A DNA stretch of 64,000 bases from Acrasis kona (Eukaryota > Heterolobosea > Eutetramitea > Acrasida > Acrasidae), in NCBI GenBank assembly GCA_026419775.2, contig JAOPGA020001024.1:19324-83323 (forward strand). The letters are read 5' to 3'. Shown here one piece after another: positions 56,019-64,000 of this stretch (its first letter is position 1; each line of letters opens with the position of its first letter). Under the pieces are notes generated by a model. That model was not told the DNA's origin. It did no database searches and worked only from the letters and a program-made list of their open reading frames with translations. A program made the position numbers and the translations under genes.

Positions 56019-56581
56019 TTGTTTTATGTTTAGTTTTGTTACTAGTTTATTTTTAGACGTCTGTAAATAGTTAAAAGATTGTTCTCCGTTTTTACAATTT
56101 GCGAGTGGTCCATTAATAATAAGTAATTTATGTGAATTGGATGAAAAGGGAGACAGAAGTCTCATGCGTAATGGGAAGGAAGCTTTATTGACCTGCAGGT
56201 TATTAAAGGACTGGGTATGAAGTTAATGTAAATATAGATAAATACAGATACACTTTAAATTATTAGAACTACTGTAATAATTTGTGCTAGTATGGCTAAT
56301 ACATTTGCATTAAATATGTACATTATGATTGAAGAAAATAGCTCGAAAAATGTATTAATTTATTATATGCCTTAATTAAAAGAGTTCTATTAGCGGTAGA
56401 GCATAAGATAAACAATACTTGAACATTATTGTTATTGGTGGAACCATGTACGAACAAAGTTTACAACCCGAGTAACCCAAAATTGCACACTTTATGAAGT
56501 TCGTAGTTACTTTAGTCAATTGAAGGAAGTTGAAATAAAAGGAGCAGAGTTGGATAGGAATTGGTATTGTTTAGTTTTAAA
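56019..56581. other. Divergent intergenic region
   Basis: 563 bases between the four-TM gene and the RCC1-BTB gene, holding both promoters. TTAGCGGTAGAGCATAAG near 56390 resembles a tRNA D-arm, but no anticodon or T-arm follows. Confidence 0.5.
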
Positions 56582-58646
56582 ATGCTTAACAAGAAAATAA
56601 AATCACACCATGAACTGAACGGCTACTTTGGAGGTAGAAAGAACGCAGTTACGAATATAAAACAAACAACGCACTACGAAAGAATCAGGACACAAGACAA
56701 ATTTGACCAGCCACTTTCCAACTTTGCAGATTTCCGCTACGTGAAACAAATTTCAATGAATAGAAGAGAATTTGAAGTAACAACAGTCAATAATGAAGCA
56801 TTCGCCATCCCATTCGTAGCCTTTTATGGTCACTTTCAACATCGTCCAGTAGACGGTCCGTTTAGAAAAGTCGTTACAGATCCTAGGTACTATAGTTCTC
56901 CTGTAGTAGGTATCAGCGAAGGTAAAAATGCAATGTACAGTATTTGATTTTTGTAGATGGTAGCTTTCGAGATTTCAAAAATGTTCGTGACGTTGCAGTT
57001 TCCAAAAATGATATTGCAGTCATTGACAAGAACGGCTGCATTTTGGTTGCCACAGATCAAAGTTTGTCTTTTTCAAAGTTACAGATTGAGGGAAATCCTG
57101 TGTTTAACAGAATTTCTGGTTCAACAGGTCACTTTGCAGCAGTTACTGAAGATGGTCAATTATATACCTGGGGTAAAAATGATAGAGGTCAGTGTGGTCA
57201 TGCAATTTATGATTACACTATTGATAAGCCGAGACGCGTAGAGAGCTTACCTGAGAATATTTTGTACAGTGCTAGTTCGCCCTTCTTCACGGTTGTGGTT
57301 ACTGGTTCGTATTTTTAAATAGTTTACAATTTTATTTTTAGAGAGTAGAAGCTTGTATGTGTTTGGAACGGCTGGAGAAGAGAATTATAAGGGATTCGTT
57401 CACAAAGACAGACCACAGGACAATTACTTGAGAATTTATCAACCTCGCATGCTACCTCTTCCGTATGATGCCAAAGTGTCACAAGTTGCAGTTGGAACAA
57501 GACACATTCTAGTCTTAACGTAAGCTTCGTTCTGATGATTAATTAATCATTTTTAGTAATAAGAGCCAACTTTTATTATGGCACTATTTTGAACTTGACG
57601 GGAAACATAAACGCAGAAAAAAAGATGATTGGTCGCAATTAAGCAACTCCGGAGTCACGGTCTGCAGAATTTTCTCAAAGTATGAACTTTTTTGAAAGTA
57701 TATTCATTTTTTGTAGTGATCACTTTTTTGGATCATATAACATTTCCCTTGATGCATTAACAACAGACCAAAATGAGTTATTCAACCAGGCCATGACCGA
57801 AATGTTAACCAACAGAGAAAAGTTTCCCACCGACTTTACCTTGATCGTGAAAACAAAAGGTGGTGGACAAGCATTGTATCCAATACACAAGATTGTATTA
57901 TTCGCCAGAAGTGAAGCCTTTAATCAATTATTTGAATGCGACCTCAACTTACAGAATGATTCTTTCGAAATAAAGGAAGACGATTTTAGTGTTGTGGAAA
58001 CAAAGATAAATGTTTTGTATACTGGTGTACCCTTTGGTGATTCAAATTTGACTTCAACCCGTTACCCGTTACTGAAGCAGGCCCACACGGACATGTACAA
58101 TTTGATTAGTTTCACCCTAGATGATGGTAAGCTAAACACTTTTCATTTGTTATTAACAATATGTCAGCCATCAAAAATCATTGTGATGTTGCACTAGAAA
58201 TTGAAGATCAAGTTATTTATTGCCACAAGCTTATATTGAAAGGAACGCCATACTTTGAATCAATGTTGAGAGGATCCTTCACTGAGAGTCAAACATCACT
58301 TCAACAACCTATTCAAATTATCAATTATTCATACAGCACCATCTTGACCGTTATTACATTCTTGTATTCACGTGATGCTTCAAGATACATTGATGCCAGT
58401 AACTGTGTGGAAGTGTTGTTGTGTGCGCATGAATTTAACATCAAGGAGTTGGAACCAGTAGTCATTTCTATCATTGCAATTAACGTGGATAATGAAAGTG
58501 TGGAGTCGGTGTTGGATGTGGCCGAAAGGTACAACCATTCTTCGTTGAGTTTATGGTGTAAATTGTACATGTCTGCCCATCTTGATGAGTTAAAGGATTT
58601 GGAGAGCAGTACAAAGAGGTTGCTTAATGACTTTATGTTCCAATAA
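56582..58646 (+). CDS. RCC1-like propeller with two tandem BTB domains (6 exons)
   Basis: Six exons (56582-56921, 56957-57304, 57342-57519, 57557-57679, 57717-58126, 58168-58646) with introns of 35, 37, 37, 37 and 41 nt give 625 residues with an exact codon sum. RCC1-type repeats are visible as FAAVTEDGQLYTWGKNDRGQ, SRSLYVFGTAGEE and ILVLTNKSQLLLWHY. The first BTB (about 355-465) includes DFTLIVKT...IHKIVLFARSEAFNQLF. The second (about 467-575) includes CDVALEIEDQVIYCHKLIL and YFESMLRGSFTES, followed by a BACK-like helical end. RCC1 plus two BTB domains is the architecture of IBtk-type proteins, which act as CUL3 substrate adaptors in animals. That role here is inferred. Confidence 0.85.
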
Positions 58647-58712
58647 AAAGCAACTACATTTCTTATAAATGAAACTCAGTTCTGTTGCTTCTTGACTCGT
58701 TGTAAAGTTTCA

Positions 58713-58935
58713 ATGAAAATGACAGACGATCATCACGATAATCTATCTGTACGAAGCAGTTGATAATTCAAAAATCCTTGTTAAGAATGGATATCTATGG
58801 GGAGTCAGAGAAGGACTAATGATAACAAGAACAAAGACAACTGATCACGACAAAAAGCAATCGGTTATCTATTTCATTGATAAAGTAACCAAAGTATTTG
58901 ACCTGCTTTCCAGCTTGTTATACAGGAACCGTTAG
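58713..58935 (+). CDS. 61-residue protein (2 exons), unknown
   Basis: Not recognised. Exon 1 (58713-58748, 12 codons, KMTDDHHDNLS) joins exon 2 (58786-58935) in phase 0 over a 37-nt intron GTACGA...GTTAAG, the standard size here. Each exon alone ends in an early stop, but the spliced frame is 61 residues: NGYLWGVREGLMITRTK, then QSVIYFIDKVTKVFDLL and a basic end. No clear signal or TM; one amphipathic helix near the C-terminus. It sits between the RCC1-BTB stop and the convergent 2H phosphoesterase gene, whose stop lies 50 bases away. Confidence 0.45.
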
Positions 58936-58987
58936 CTAAAGTTCAATTTCGAATATGTCTTCACGATCTTGTATAATAAAAGTAAAT

Positions 58988-59803
58988 TTATTCTTGTAAT
59001 TTAATTTCCTTTAAGACCTTTCTTAAGGAGCAGTAAAGACCCAATTGTGCAACGACAACGGTATCAATGTCGGAAGATAGTGGTAACTCATATTTGCTGC
59101 TCTTCTTTGCAACATCTTCAGTGTAAGTCTTCGAGGCAATACCAACAGTTCCATGTGGTTCGTAGTTGTTGCCACTCTTTTGGTCGATGAATGAGGCGAC
59201 ATACTTGGCGCTGTCCTCACCTACACGATCTGAATATCCAAAGTGGAAGAAGGCCTCAACATCTCCATTGTCTGATTTTACTGCAAAAGGCTTCACGGCC
59301 TCCAAAACCTTATTGTGTAAGTCTTTGATTTGGCTGGATTCAAAGTTAATGTTGAGCAAGTAGGAGTTATCCAAATGGCCAGAGCTCTTTAGTTCGGTTG
59401 CTTTGGCAGATATTTTCTTTTGACCCTCCAAAAGTTTTCCAACAACTTCTCCAACCTCCTTTGCCTTGTCCTGGTTTTCGACATAAAGTTGGACAAGTGT
59501 TACGTGGAAGTGATGGGTATCATCGAACCTGAAGTATTGAAGGTATTTGTTGTCTGGTGATCCACCTAGCTCTCCAAGGTCATTGTTGGCTTTTTGAGCA
59601 GCGTTTGCAATATTCTTGGGTGGGATCAAAGCAACAACAAGGGCGACGGTCATATCTTTGTTCAGTTTTGTTGAAAAGTTACAAAGAGATGGTCGGATAA
59701 ATTGCGGGACGGATTTTTGATGGAGTTGTTTAGCTCCCACCATTGGTGCCATATTGATAACTCCACGAGCACCAAAGCTCTTGATACCACAGACCCTTAA
59801 CAT
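58988..59803 (-). CDS. Mitochondrial 2H phosphoesterase-like protein
   Basis: A single exon of 271 residues. The N-terminus is basic and Ser/Ala-rich (GIKSFGARGVINMAPMVGAK), consistent with a mitochondrial presequence of about 45 residues. Two HxT motifs separated by about 100 residues, THHFHVTLVQLYV and NYEPHGTVGIAS, each in a beta-strand context, are the signature of the 2H phosphoesterase superfamily (cyclic phosphodiesterases, LigT, AKAP7). Such enzymes act on 2',3'-cyclic phosphates or 2'-5' linkages in RNA or nucleotides. The substrate here is unknown. The stop is TAA just before 58988, depending on how the tail is read; the stretch has no introns. Confidence 0.65.
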   Translation of the reverse strand: MLRVCGIKSFGARGVINMAPMVGAKQLHQKSVPQFIRPSLCNFSTKLNKDMTVALVVALIPPKNIANAAQKANNDLGELGGSPDNKYLQYFRFDDTHHFHVTLVQLYVENQDKAKEVGEVVGKLLEGQKKISAKATELKSSGHLDNSYLLNINFESSQIKDLHNKVLEAVKPFAVKSDNGDVEAFFHFGYSDRVGEDSAKYVASFIDQKSGNNYEPHGTVGIASKTYTEDVAKKSSKYELPLSSDIDTVVVAQLGLYCSLRKVLKEIKLQE

Positions 59804-60457
59804 AATTTATTGATTACAAGCAGATTAAAATTTAACAACAAGATTGCAATGGAGGTTAGTTTGTCCAAACCTTAGATCTGATATGTAATTTATACAAAAC
59901 AAAGAAGACTAATCAACTCGTCCGGAGTTGCTCGGAAATAAAGTTGACCATTAGGAATGTAATTATTAAAACAATTGATATCACGTGATCTAATATTAAA
60001 TCGTTTTATTGTTTGTACGTGTAGTAACACTGCTCTAGCTTTTGCGTCATTAGCCTAATTTTTGTTGTAACCACTTGTTTTTTGTAACTTTTGTGTATTG
60101 TTTATGGTCTTTGGAAAGTGTTTTTGATCGGGTTTTATCAAATGGCCGATCTATTTTCGTCGATTATTGTAACAATCAGTTCACAGAACATTATACCTAT
60201 CAAAAATCGATCAAAAAATCGATCAGAAAATCCTATCAATATTATTATCACATCTTGTAGCAAAATAAATATCATTTTATGGATCAAATATCGGATTAAA
60301 TTTAACATCAATGCATGGATCGTTAATCAGATTAAGGTGTGTAACGATAACAAGATCATTTTTAATATCGAAGAATGTGTCTGAGTTTGAATCAAACACA
60401 CTTCAAAGATCAAGGGATACACTTTAATACAACAAACAGTTTATAAAGGCTTTTAAT
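59804..60457. other. AT-rich intergenic or element-flank region with GATC cluster
   Basis: 654 bases with no supported gene; short plus-strand frames at 60075-60384 are low-complexity Ile/Asn/Ser. It contains a 12-bp tandem repeat and eight GATC sites in 286 bp (60126-60411), and may be the subterminal region of the transposon to the right. Confidence 0.5.
60204..60227. repeat. 12-bp tandem repeat with ATCGATC core
   Basis: AAATCGATCAAA (60204-60215) is followed directly by AAATCGATCAGA (60216-60227), two near-identical units within the GATC-dense segment. Confidence 0.7.
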
Positions 60458-61429
60458 TCATACATCTGTTTCAAACACATTATCGTCCAACTCGTTTTCA
60501 TTGTCTGGATCTGAAACAATATCATCGTTTAAAAATGCATTTTCAAACGTATTGTTGTCATCAATTACTACAGCAAATCGACCATGTTGGTCTCGCTTGG
60601 GCTTGTTTTCTTCCCAGAATTCCTTCGTGTCACTGTGCAGTTTCTGGCCGTTGTTCTTTTTCTTCTTAGTTCCATACTTTCTCGAACTAATAATTTTTTT
60701 TATTTTACTGATTGCTACTTTTTTCAAACTAGCAACAGTTATTTTGTCCTTCTTGAGGTACTGGCTATTGTGACCACTAATACAATTTTTAAAAGCATTG
60801 AGCACTGATGCTATAACCACATTCCTTTGCTTATCAGTTTGTGGATATGTGCTGTTGTTGTTTGTAAAAAAGTCTTTTAAGGCCAGATTGGTCCAGTTGC
60901 TCAGGTGCTTATCATTGTCCACCCAGAATTGCTGATGAGCCACAGGTATCTGGACGGAGTATGAGGACATGACAAATCCAGCCTTGATGACAGTAGGCTT
61001 TACTTGGACACCATCATAACACTTTCTCATTAACCCACCTCTTTTCTTTTTAGGCTGATTGTCGTCGTCTGCATCGTCATCAGGTCCATTATTACCTTGA
61101 CCTCCATCACCTTGACCTCCATCACCTTGACCTCCATCACCTTGGTTCCCATCACCTTGGTTTCCATTACCTCGACCTCCGTCACCTTGGTTCCCATCAC
61201 CTTGGTTTCCATTATCTTGACCTCTGTCACCTTGACCTTGGTTATTATCACCTTGGTTCCCATCTCCCTGATTTCCATCTCTTTGTACTTGATCACTTTC
61301 ACGTTCATTTCCAGTATTATCTGGTCCATTATTTTGTTGGCTTTGTTGCTCACGGATACTCCTTAAAAAAGAGTCTCTTACTCCCTCAGACATATTACTC
61401 AAAGCTGCTAAGATTTCTTCTGCATTCAT
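60458..61429 (-). CDS. Q/G/D-repeat protein, probable second ORF of a transposon
   Basis: Not recognised. A single exon of 323 residues. Residues about 55-120 are tandem NQGDGGQGD-type repeats encoded by a 15-bp minisatellite. Residues about 128-165 are basic (QPKKKRGGLMRKCYDG). Residues 165-255 are helical with WVDNDKHLSNWTNLALKDFF and a Lys-rich patch ending SSRKYGTKKKKNNGQK. The C-terminus is acidic. The basic central part suggests nucleic-acid binding. It is transcribed divergently from the transposase-like ORF with 153 bases between start codons, an arrangement compatible with a two-gene DNA transposon (inference). A host gene remains possible. Confidence 0.5.
   Translation of the reverse strand: MNAEEILAALSNMSEGVRDSFLRSIREQQSQQNNGPDNTGNERESDQVQRDGNQGDGNQGDNNQGQGDRGQDNGNQGDGNQGDGGRGNGNQGDGNQGDGGQGDGGQGDGGQGNNGPDDDADDDNQPKKKRGGLMRKCYDGVQVKPTVIKAGFVMSSYSVQIPVAHQQFWVDNDKHLSNWTNLALKDFFTNNNSTYPQTDKQRNVVIASVLNAFKNCISGHNSQYLKKDKITVASLKKVAISKIKKIISSRKYGTKKKKNNGQKLHSDTKEFWEENKPKRDQHGRFAVVIDDNNTFENAFLNDDIVSDPDNENELDDNVFETDV
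61083..61280. repeat. Coding minisatellite of 15-bp units
   Basis: About 12 tandem copies of a 15-bp unit such as CACCTTGACCTCCAT and variants CACCTTGGTTCCCAT lie inside the minus-strand Q/G/D-repeat gene. In-frame unit length preserves coding when copy number varies. Confidence 0.8.
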
Positions 61430-61582
61430 GATTATTGTTGTATTATTTTAAAATTGTTGTACAGAAGTTTTCACTTTCTTTATACAAAGTTTGACATATA
61501 TTTGAAGCTGCTATATTTAGAATCTCTATATATGCAGGAGTAAAAATAAATAGTTCCTTTTTCAAATCAATAATAAGATAGA

Positions 61583-64000
61583 ATGCCTGCTGTGTCACAA
61601 GAGCAGGATTTGTTAATAAGAAGATGTCCTTCTACTGGGTGTTTAAGTTATGCATCTGGAAAGTACATATACATAAGAGAAAACCGTAGAAACTGTAACG
61701 ACAGGTTTACGTTAGTAGGAAGATGCCCAAGTGTAACATGTGAAAGTCATAAGAGGCATTTCTGTTTATGTCCTTGTTGCAAATCAACATTTCAAACTGT
61801 TCAACACTTACGAAACCATTTCAAGTTACTTCATAATCAGCTTGTCCAGGAAGTAGAAATAGAAAAACTAAAGAAAGATGTTGTTGGACGAGATCCAAGT
61901 AAAAAAACAAGTATAAAGGAGGTACATAATTCTGAAGATGACGATGCAACTTTATTTGAATCAGGGAACGATCTGTTTTATGCCAATGTAAATACATTAA
62001 TGAGGAATACTATGGCCCAGCCTGAGAATGCTATTGATGTTATTCATGGATTGTCATTTGTGGAGGAGCAAGAAAAATTACAAGAAGACCTAAACGAGGT
62101 AGAAGGGACATTTGAACTGAATCAAGAAGGCAATGCTACAGAATCTAGTTTTGACAATAAAGATGTTGTTCTTGTCGAACAAAACCCATCATATGTTGAA
62201 GGGCTTCCTGATTTAAGCAAAGACCTACCTTCTCGAAGAACTGGACATGAACCATTTCGCAATGAATGTTGTTTACACTTCACTGTAAATAATTATCTAA
62301 TGTCCAACAACTCAGATACAGATACTACTCGACTACTTGACTCTTTTCACAAAATATATACAAATCCTTTCAATCCACTGAGCAACATTCCTCGAAATTT
62401 AGCAGAAATAAAAAAAGGAGTAGAATCAGTTCCTATCCAGAAACCAATACAACAAACAAAATGTCCAAAGACACCTATATATTCTATTGCAGAGACGTTG
62501 AACCGAGTTTTCAACACTATAGAAGATGCACAGCACATCAGCTTTAACGGAACAAACAAAGATGACAGAAGCTTTAAAATGTCTTCTTTAAGCGAGACTC
62601 CTGGTTTTAAACAATACTCTTCAATGTGCAAACTTGACGGATCCTTACCTGTGTTGTTAATATTATATTATGATGATTATCGGAAATTTCGGCATGTAGC
62701 TGGATCAAGTGGAGGATTCTATTTCACAATTGCAAACTATGATAGGCAATTTTATTCAAATACCTCAAACATTTATTTAATTGCAAATGTACACTCTGAT
62801 GATCAAGAGGAGGAAGTTTTAGATATTGTTGTAAGTGAGTTGGTATCTTTGTTTGAACCGCACAAAGTATATAATGCATCTCTGAAGAAGCAAGTCAGCA
62901 TTCGTGTCTTTGTATCTGTCATTGTTGAAGACACTCCACAGCGTAATTGTCATGGTCACTGTAAGCAACACAATGCACTTACACCCTGCTTTGGATGTGA
63001 GGTTGACAAGAGCGACCAGCACAAAGAAGAATTTGGATTATTTAGGTCAGTTCCTCGAATGAGAGGTTTATTCCAGAATTGGCTATCAATGGGAAAAGTT
63101 GACCAAGAGAAGTTTGAAATATTACATGGCATAGCCCCCAAAACATATTCAAATGGATGCATAAAAGAGCCTCCGATGTGGCGCTTATATGATTTGTATG
63201 GCTTTGATATGTATAAAGACACTGGTGTTGATTTTTTCCATGTGTCTATACTTGGCAACTTCCGAACTCATATAGAGTATCTAGAGAATCATGTGATATC
63301 CACTGAGCAAGTTGAAGAGATTCGAGTAGTTTCCAAAAAGTATAAAGTTGGAGGAAGGACCCTTCCAGACTACAAACACAAAGCACATTGGAACGGTGAA
63401 GGATGGTTATTATTTTTCTCGCAGGTGCCATTTATTTACAAAGAGGTTATGAATGACTCTTTAAAACAAAAAAGCCATTACCAATGCTTAGTTACACATT
63501 GCCATTGGATGCGATTGATGCTTCAACCAAGTATGTCAGTTACTGATATTGACAAATGCGAGGCTCTATGTAAAAAGTGGAGATCTCGAATGGTGACCAA
63601 TTTTGGCGAATCACTTTGCAATTATCCCAACTTCCACAATGTGCTCCATGTGTTTGATTATTGCAGAAAATGGGGACCTCCAACATTGACCTGGGCTAGA
63701 CCTTTTGAAGCAAAGCATAAAGTTTTCAGACAACTTATTGACCACTCGAACTATAAGAATTTGGAGGTGTGGACTGCAAAAATGGAGCAAACAATGCAGA
63801 TGTTTAGGTATTTATATCCAATATTTACATGGATTAAAAAGAAGCAACAAAAACGCCACGTTAGTGTTGGGGACTTTGCAATGTTCGAGAGTGATAATAA
63901 CATTATCTACTCTAAAATACACAAAATTGAAAAGCATTCGTTTATTGTTAGGGAGTACAATTTCAGACAGTTCCACTCTATTACACTGTGCCCTATTTTT
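61583..64000 (+). CDS. C2H2 zinc-finger transposase-like protein (CACTA/TNP2-like), 3' end missing
   Basis: Open without a stop for about 806 codons from the ATG at 61583 to the window edge. N-terminal Cys/His region includes CPCCKSTFQTVQHLRNHFKL (a C2H2 finger). An acidic disordered stretch follows, then a region with LPVLLILYYDDYRKF and a Cys/His cluster HCKQHNALTPCFGCEVDKS, WRLYDLYGFDMYKDTGVDFFHV, and NVLHVFDYCRKWGPPTLTW with RPFEAKHKVFRQL. The last block (H-x-x-H...GPP...FEAKHK) and the LILYYDD strand resemble EnSpm/CACTA TNP2-type transposases with a DUF4218-like end, as found in animals. No intron over 2.4 kb, unlike most host genes nearby, supports a mobile origin. Family assignment is from memory of motif style, hence moderate confidence. 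Confidence 0.6.
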   Translation, partial: MPAVSQEQDLLIRRCPSTGCLSYASGKYIYIRENRRNCNDRFTLVGRCPSVTCESHKRHFCLCPCCKSTFQTVQHLRNHFKLLHNQLVQEVEIEKLKKDVVGRDPSKKTSIKEVHNSEDDDATLFESGNDLFYANVNTLMRNTMAQPENAIDVIHGLSFVEEQEKLQEDLNEVEGTFELNQEGNATESSFDNKDVVLVEQNPSYVEGLPDLSKDLPSRRTGHEPFRNECCLHFTVNNYLMSNNSDTDTTRLLDSFHKIYTNPFNPLSNIPRNLAEIKKGVESVPIQKPIQQTKCPKTPIYSIAETLNRVFNTIEDAQHISFNGTNKDDRSFKMSSLSETPGFKQYSSMCKLDGSLPVLLILYYDDYRKFRHVAGSSGGFYFTIANYDRQFYSNTSNIYLIANVHSDDQEEEVLDIVVSELVSLFEPHKVYNASLKKQVSIRVFVSVIVEDTPQRNCHGHCKQHNALTPCFGCEVDKSDQHKEEFGLFRSVPRMRGLFQNWLSMGKVDQEKFEILHGIAPKTYSNGCIKEPPMWRLYDLYGFDMYKDTGVDFFHVSILGNFRTHIEYLENHVISTEQVEEIRVVSKKYKVGGRTLPDYKHKAHWNGEGWLLFFSQVPFIYKEVMNDSLKQKSHYQCLVTHCHWMRLMLQPSMSVTDIDKCEALCKKWRSRMVTNFGESLCNYPNFHNVLHVFDYCRKWGPPTLTWARPFEAKHKVFRQLIDHSNYKNLEVWTAKMEQTMQMFRYLYPIFTWIKKKQQKRHVSVGDFAMFESDNNIIYSKIHKIEKHSFIVREYNFRQFHSITLCPIF

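Larger units (their letters stand above)
60458..64000. mobile_element. Putative CACTA/EnSpm-like DNA transposon, right end outside window
   Basis: The element is inferred from the transposase-like ORF (from 61583 on) plus the divergent repeat protein. The left boundary is not fixed; the AT-rich GATC cluster at 60126-60411 may be subterminal sequence. Terminal inverted repeats cannot be tested because the right end is missing. One candidate left tip is CACTGCTCTAGC near 60029, but this is weak. Confidence 0.45.

Noticed and set aside
56385-56470. tRNA-like D-arm sequence (TTAGCGGTAGAGCA)
   Set aside because: No anticodon stem, T-arm or acceptor complement follows; treated as chance similarity.
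60029-60040. CACTGCTCTAGC as the left terminal inverted repeat of a CACTA element
   Set aside because: Only one end is visible and five matching bases are weak evidence; no partner repeat can be tested.
60075-60384. Plus-strand frames of 61 and 97 residues
   Set aside because: Ile/Asn/Ser low complexity from AT-rich repeats, no protein-like pattern, overlapping the GATC cluster.
61097-61366. Thr/Ile/Leu repeat ORF on the plus strand
   Set aside because: Antisense of the 15-bp minisatellite; no start context or independent support.

Overview
This is eukaryotic nuclear DNA from a protist with a compact, AT-rich genome. About 40 protein genes sit on both strands, often only tens of bases apart and sometimes 3-6 bases apart at their 3' ends. 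They are interrupted by about 48 tiny GT-AG introns, nearly all 34-45 nt (median 38). The gene content includes nucleotide cyclases fused to kinase-like and STAND-type NTPase modules, a dynamin-like GTPase, secreted papain-type protease and cystatin, kelch and BTB proteins, and eukaryotic splicing, ribosome-biogenesis and chromatin factors. This fits a free-living amoeboid protist, and a heterolobosean (Naegleria/Acrasis-like) is my best guess. That assignment is inference, because no rRNA or organellar marker lies in the window.

Layout. 1-3.75 kb: C-terminal part of a phospholipase D/cardiolipin-synthase-like gene, a coiled-coil protein, a two-TM membrane protein and a hexose-6-phosphate mutarotase. 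3.85 kb: tRNA-Ser(CGA) with an insert in its D-loop. 4.2-11.4 kb: a giant signalling protein (degenerate kinase, ATPase, GAF, adenylyl-type cyclase) with one frame break. 11.5-14.2 kb: ASH2/SPRY subunit with a Q/N/S-rich tail. 14.4 kb: tRNA-Leu(CAA), again with a D-loop insert. 14.6-25.2 kb: PB1-TM-UBA protein, kelch-MYND protein, Cys-rich protein, secreted Lys-rich coiled-coil protein, cathepsin-like protease, cytochrome P450 and an unknown protein. 25.6-35.9 kb: mitochondrial AspRS, secreted stefin, dynamin-like GTPase, SAM-domain protein, a shortened SHMT, a proline-rich WH2-like protein and an unknown disordered protein. 36-46.7 kb: tandem AAA ATPase, RLP24, SF3B5 head-to-head with PRP4 kinase, and a large kelch/GCC2-GCC3 membrane protein. 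46.8-59.8 kb: coiled-coil (BLOC-1-like?) protein, MetAP2, mitochondrial helical protein, WDR70, GT2 glycosyltransferase, Rab-like GTPase, four-TM protein, RCC1-double-BTB protein, a 61-residue gene and a mitochondrial 2H phosphoesterase. 60-64 kb: a probable DNA transposon, with a C2H2/CACTA-like transposase ORF running off the right edge and a divergent Q/G/D-repeat protein.

Genes are mostly unrelated housekeeping and signalling loci and not pathway clusters. Links that do stand out are two spliceosome genes sharing a 64-bp intergenic promoter (SF3B5 and PRP4K), and a secreted papain-type protease and a secreted cystatin within 7 kb. The most unusual signal is that both tRNA genes in the window carry 13-17 nt inserts in the D-loop, not at the canonical eukaryotic intron site. 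In the tRNA-Leu gene the insert splits the A box and contains a six-T run that would normally terminate RNA polymerase III.

Exon structures were derived by hand: each proposed intron starts GT, ends AG and restores the reading frame, and whole-gene codon sums were checked for most genes.
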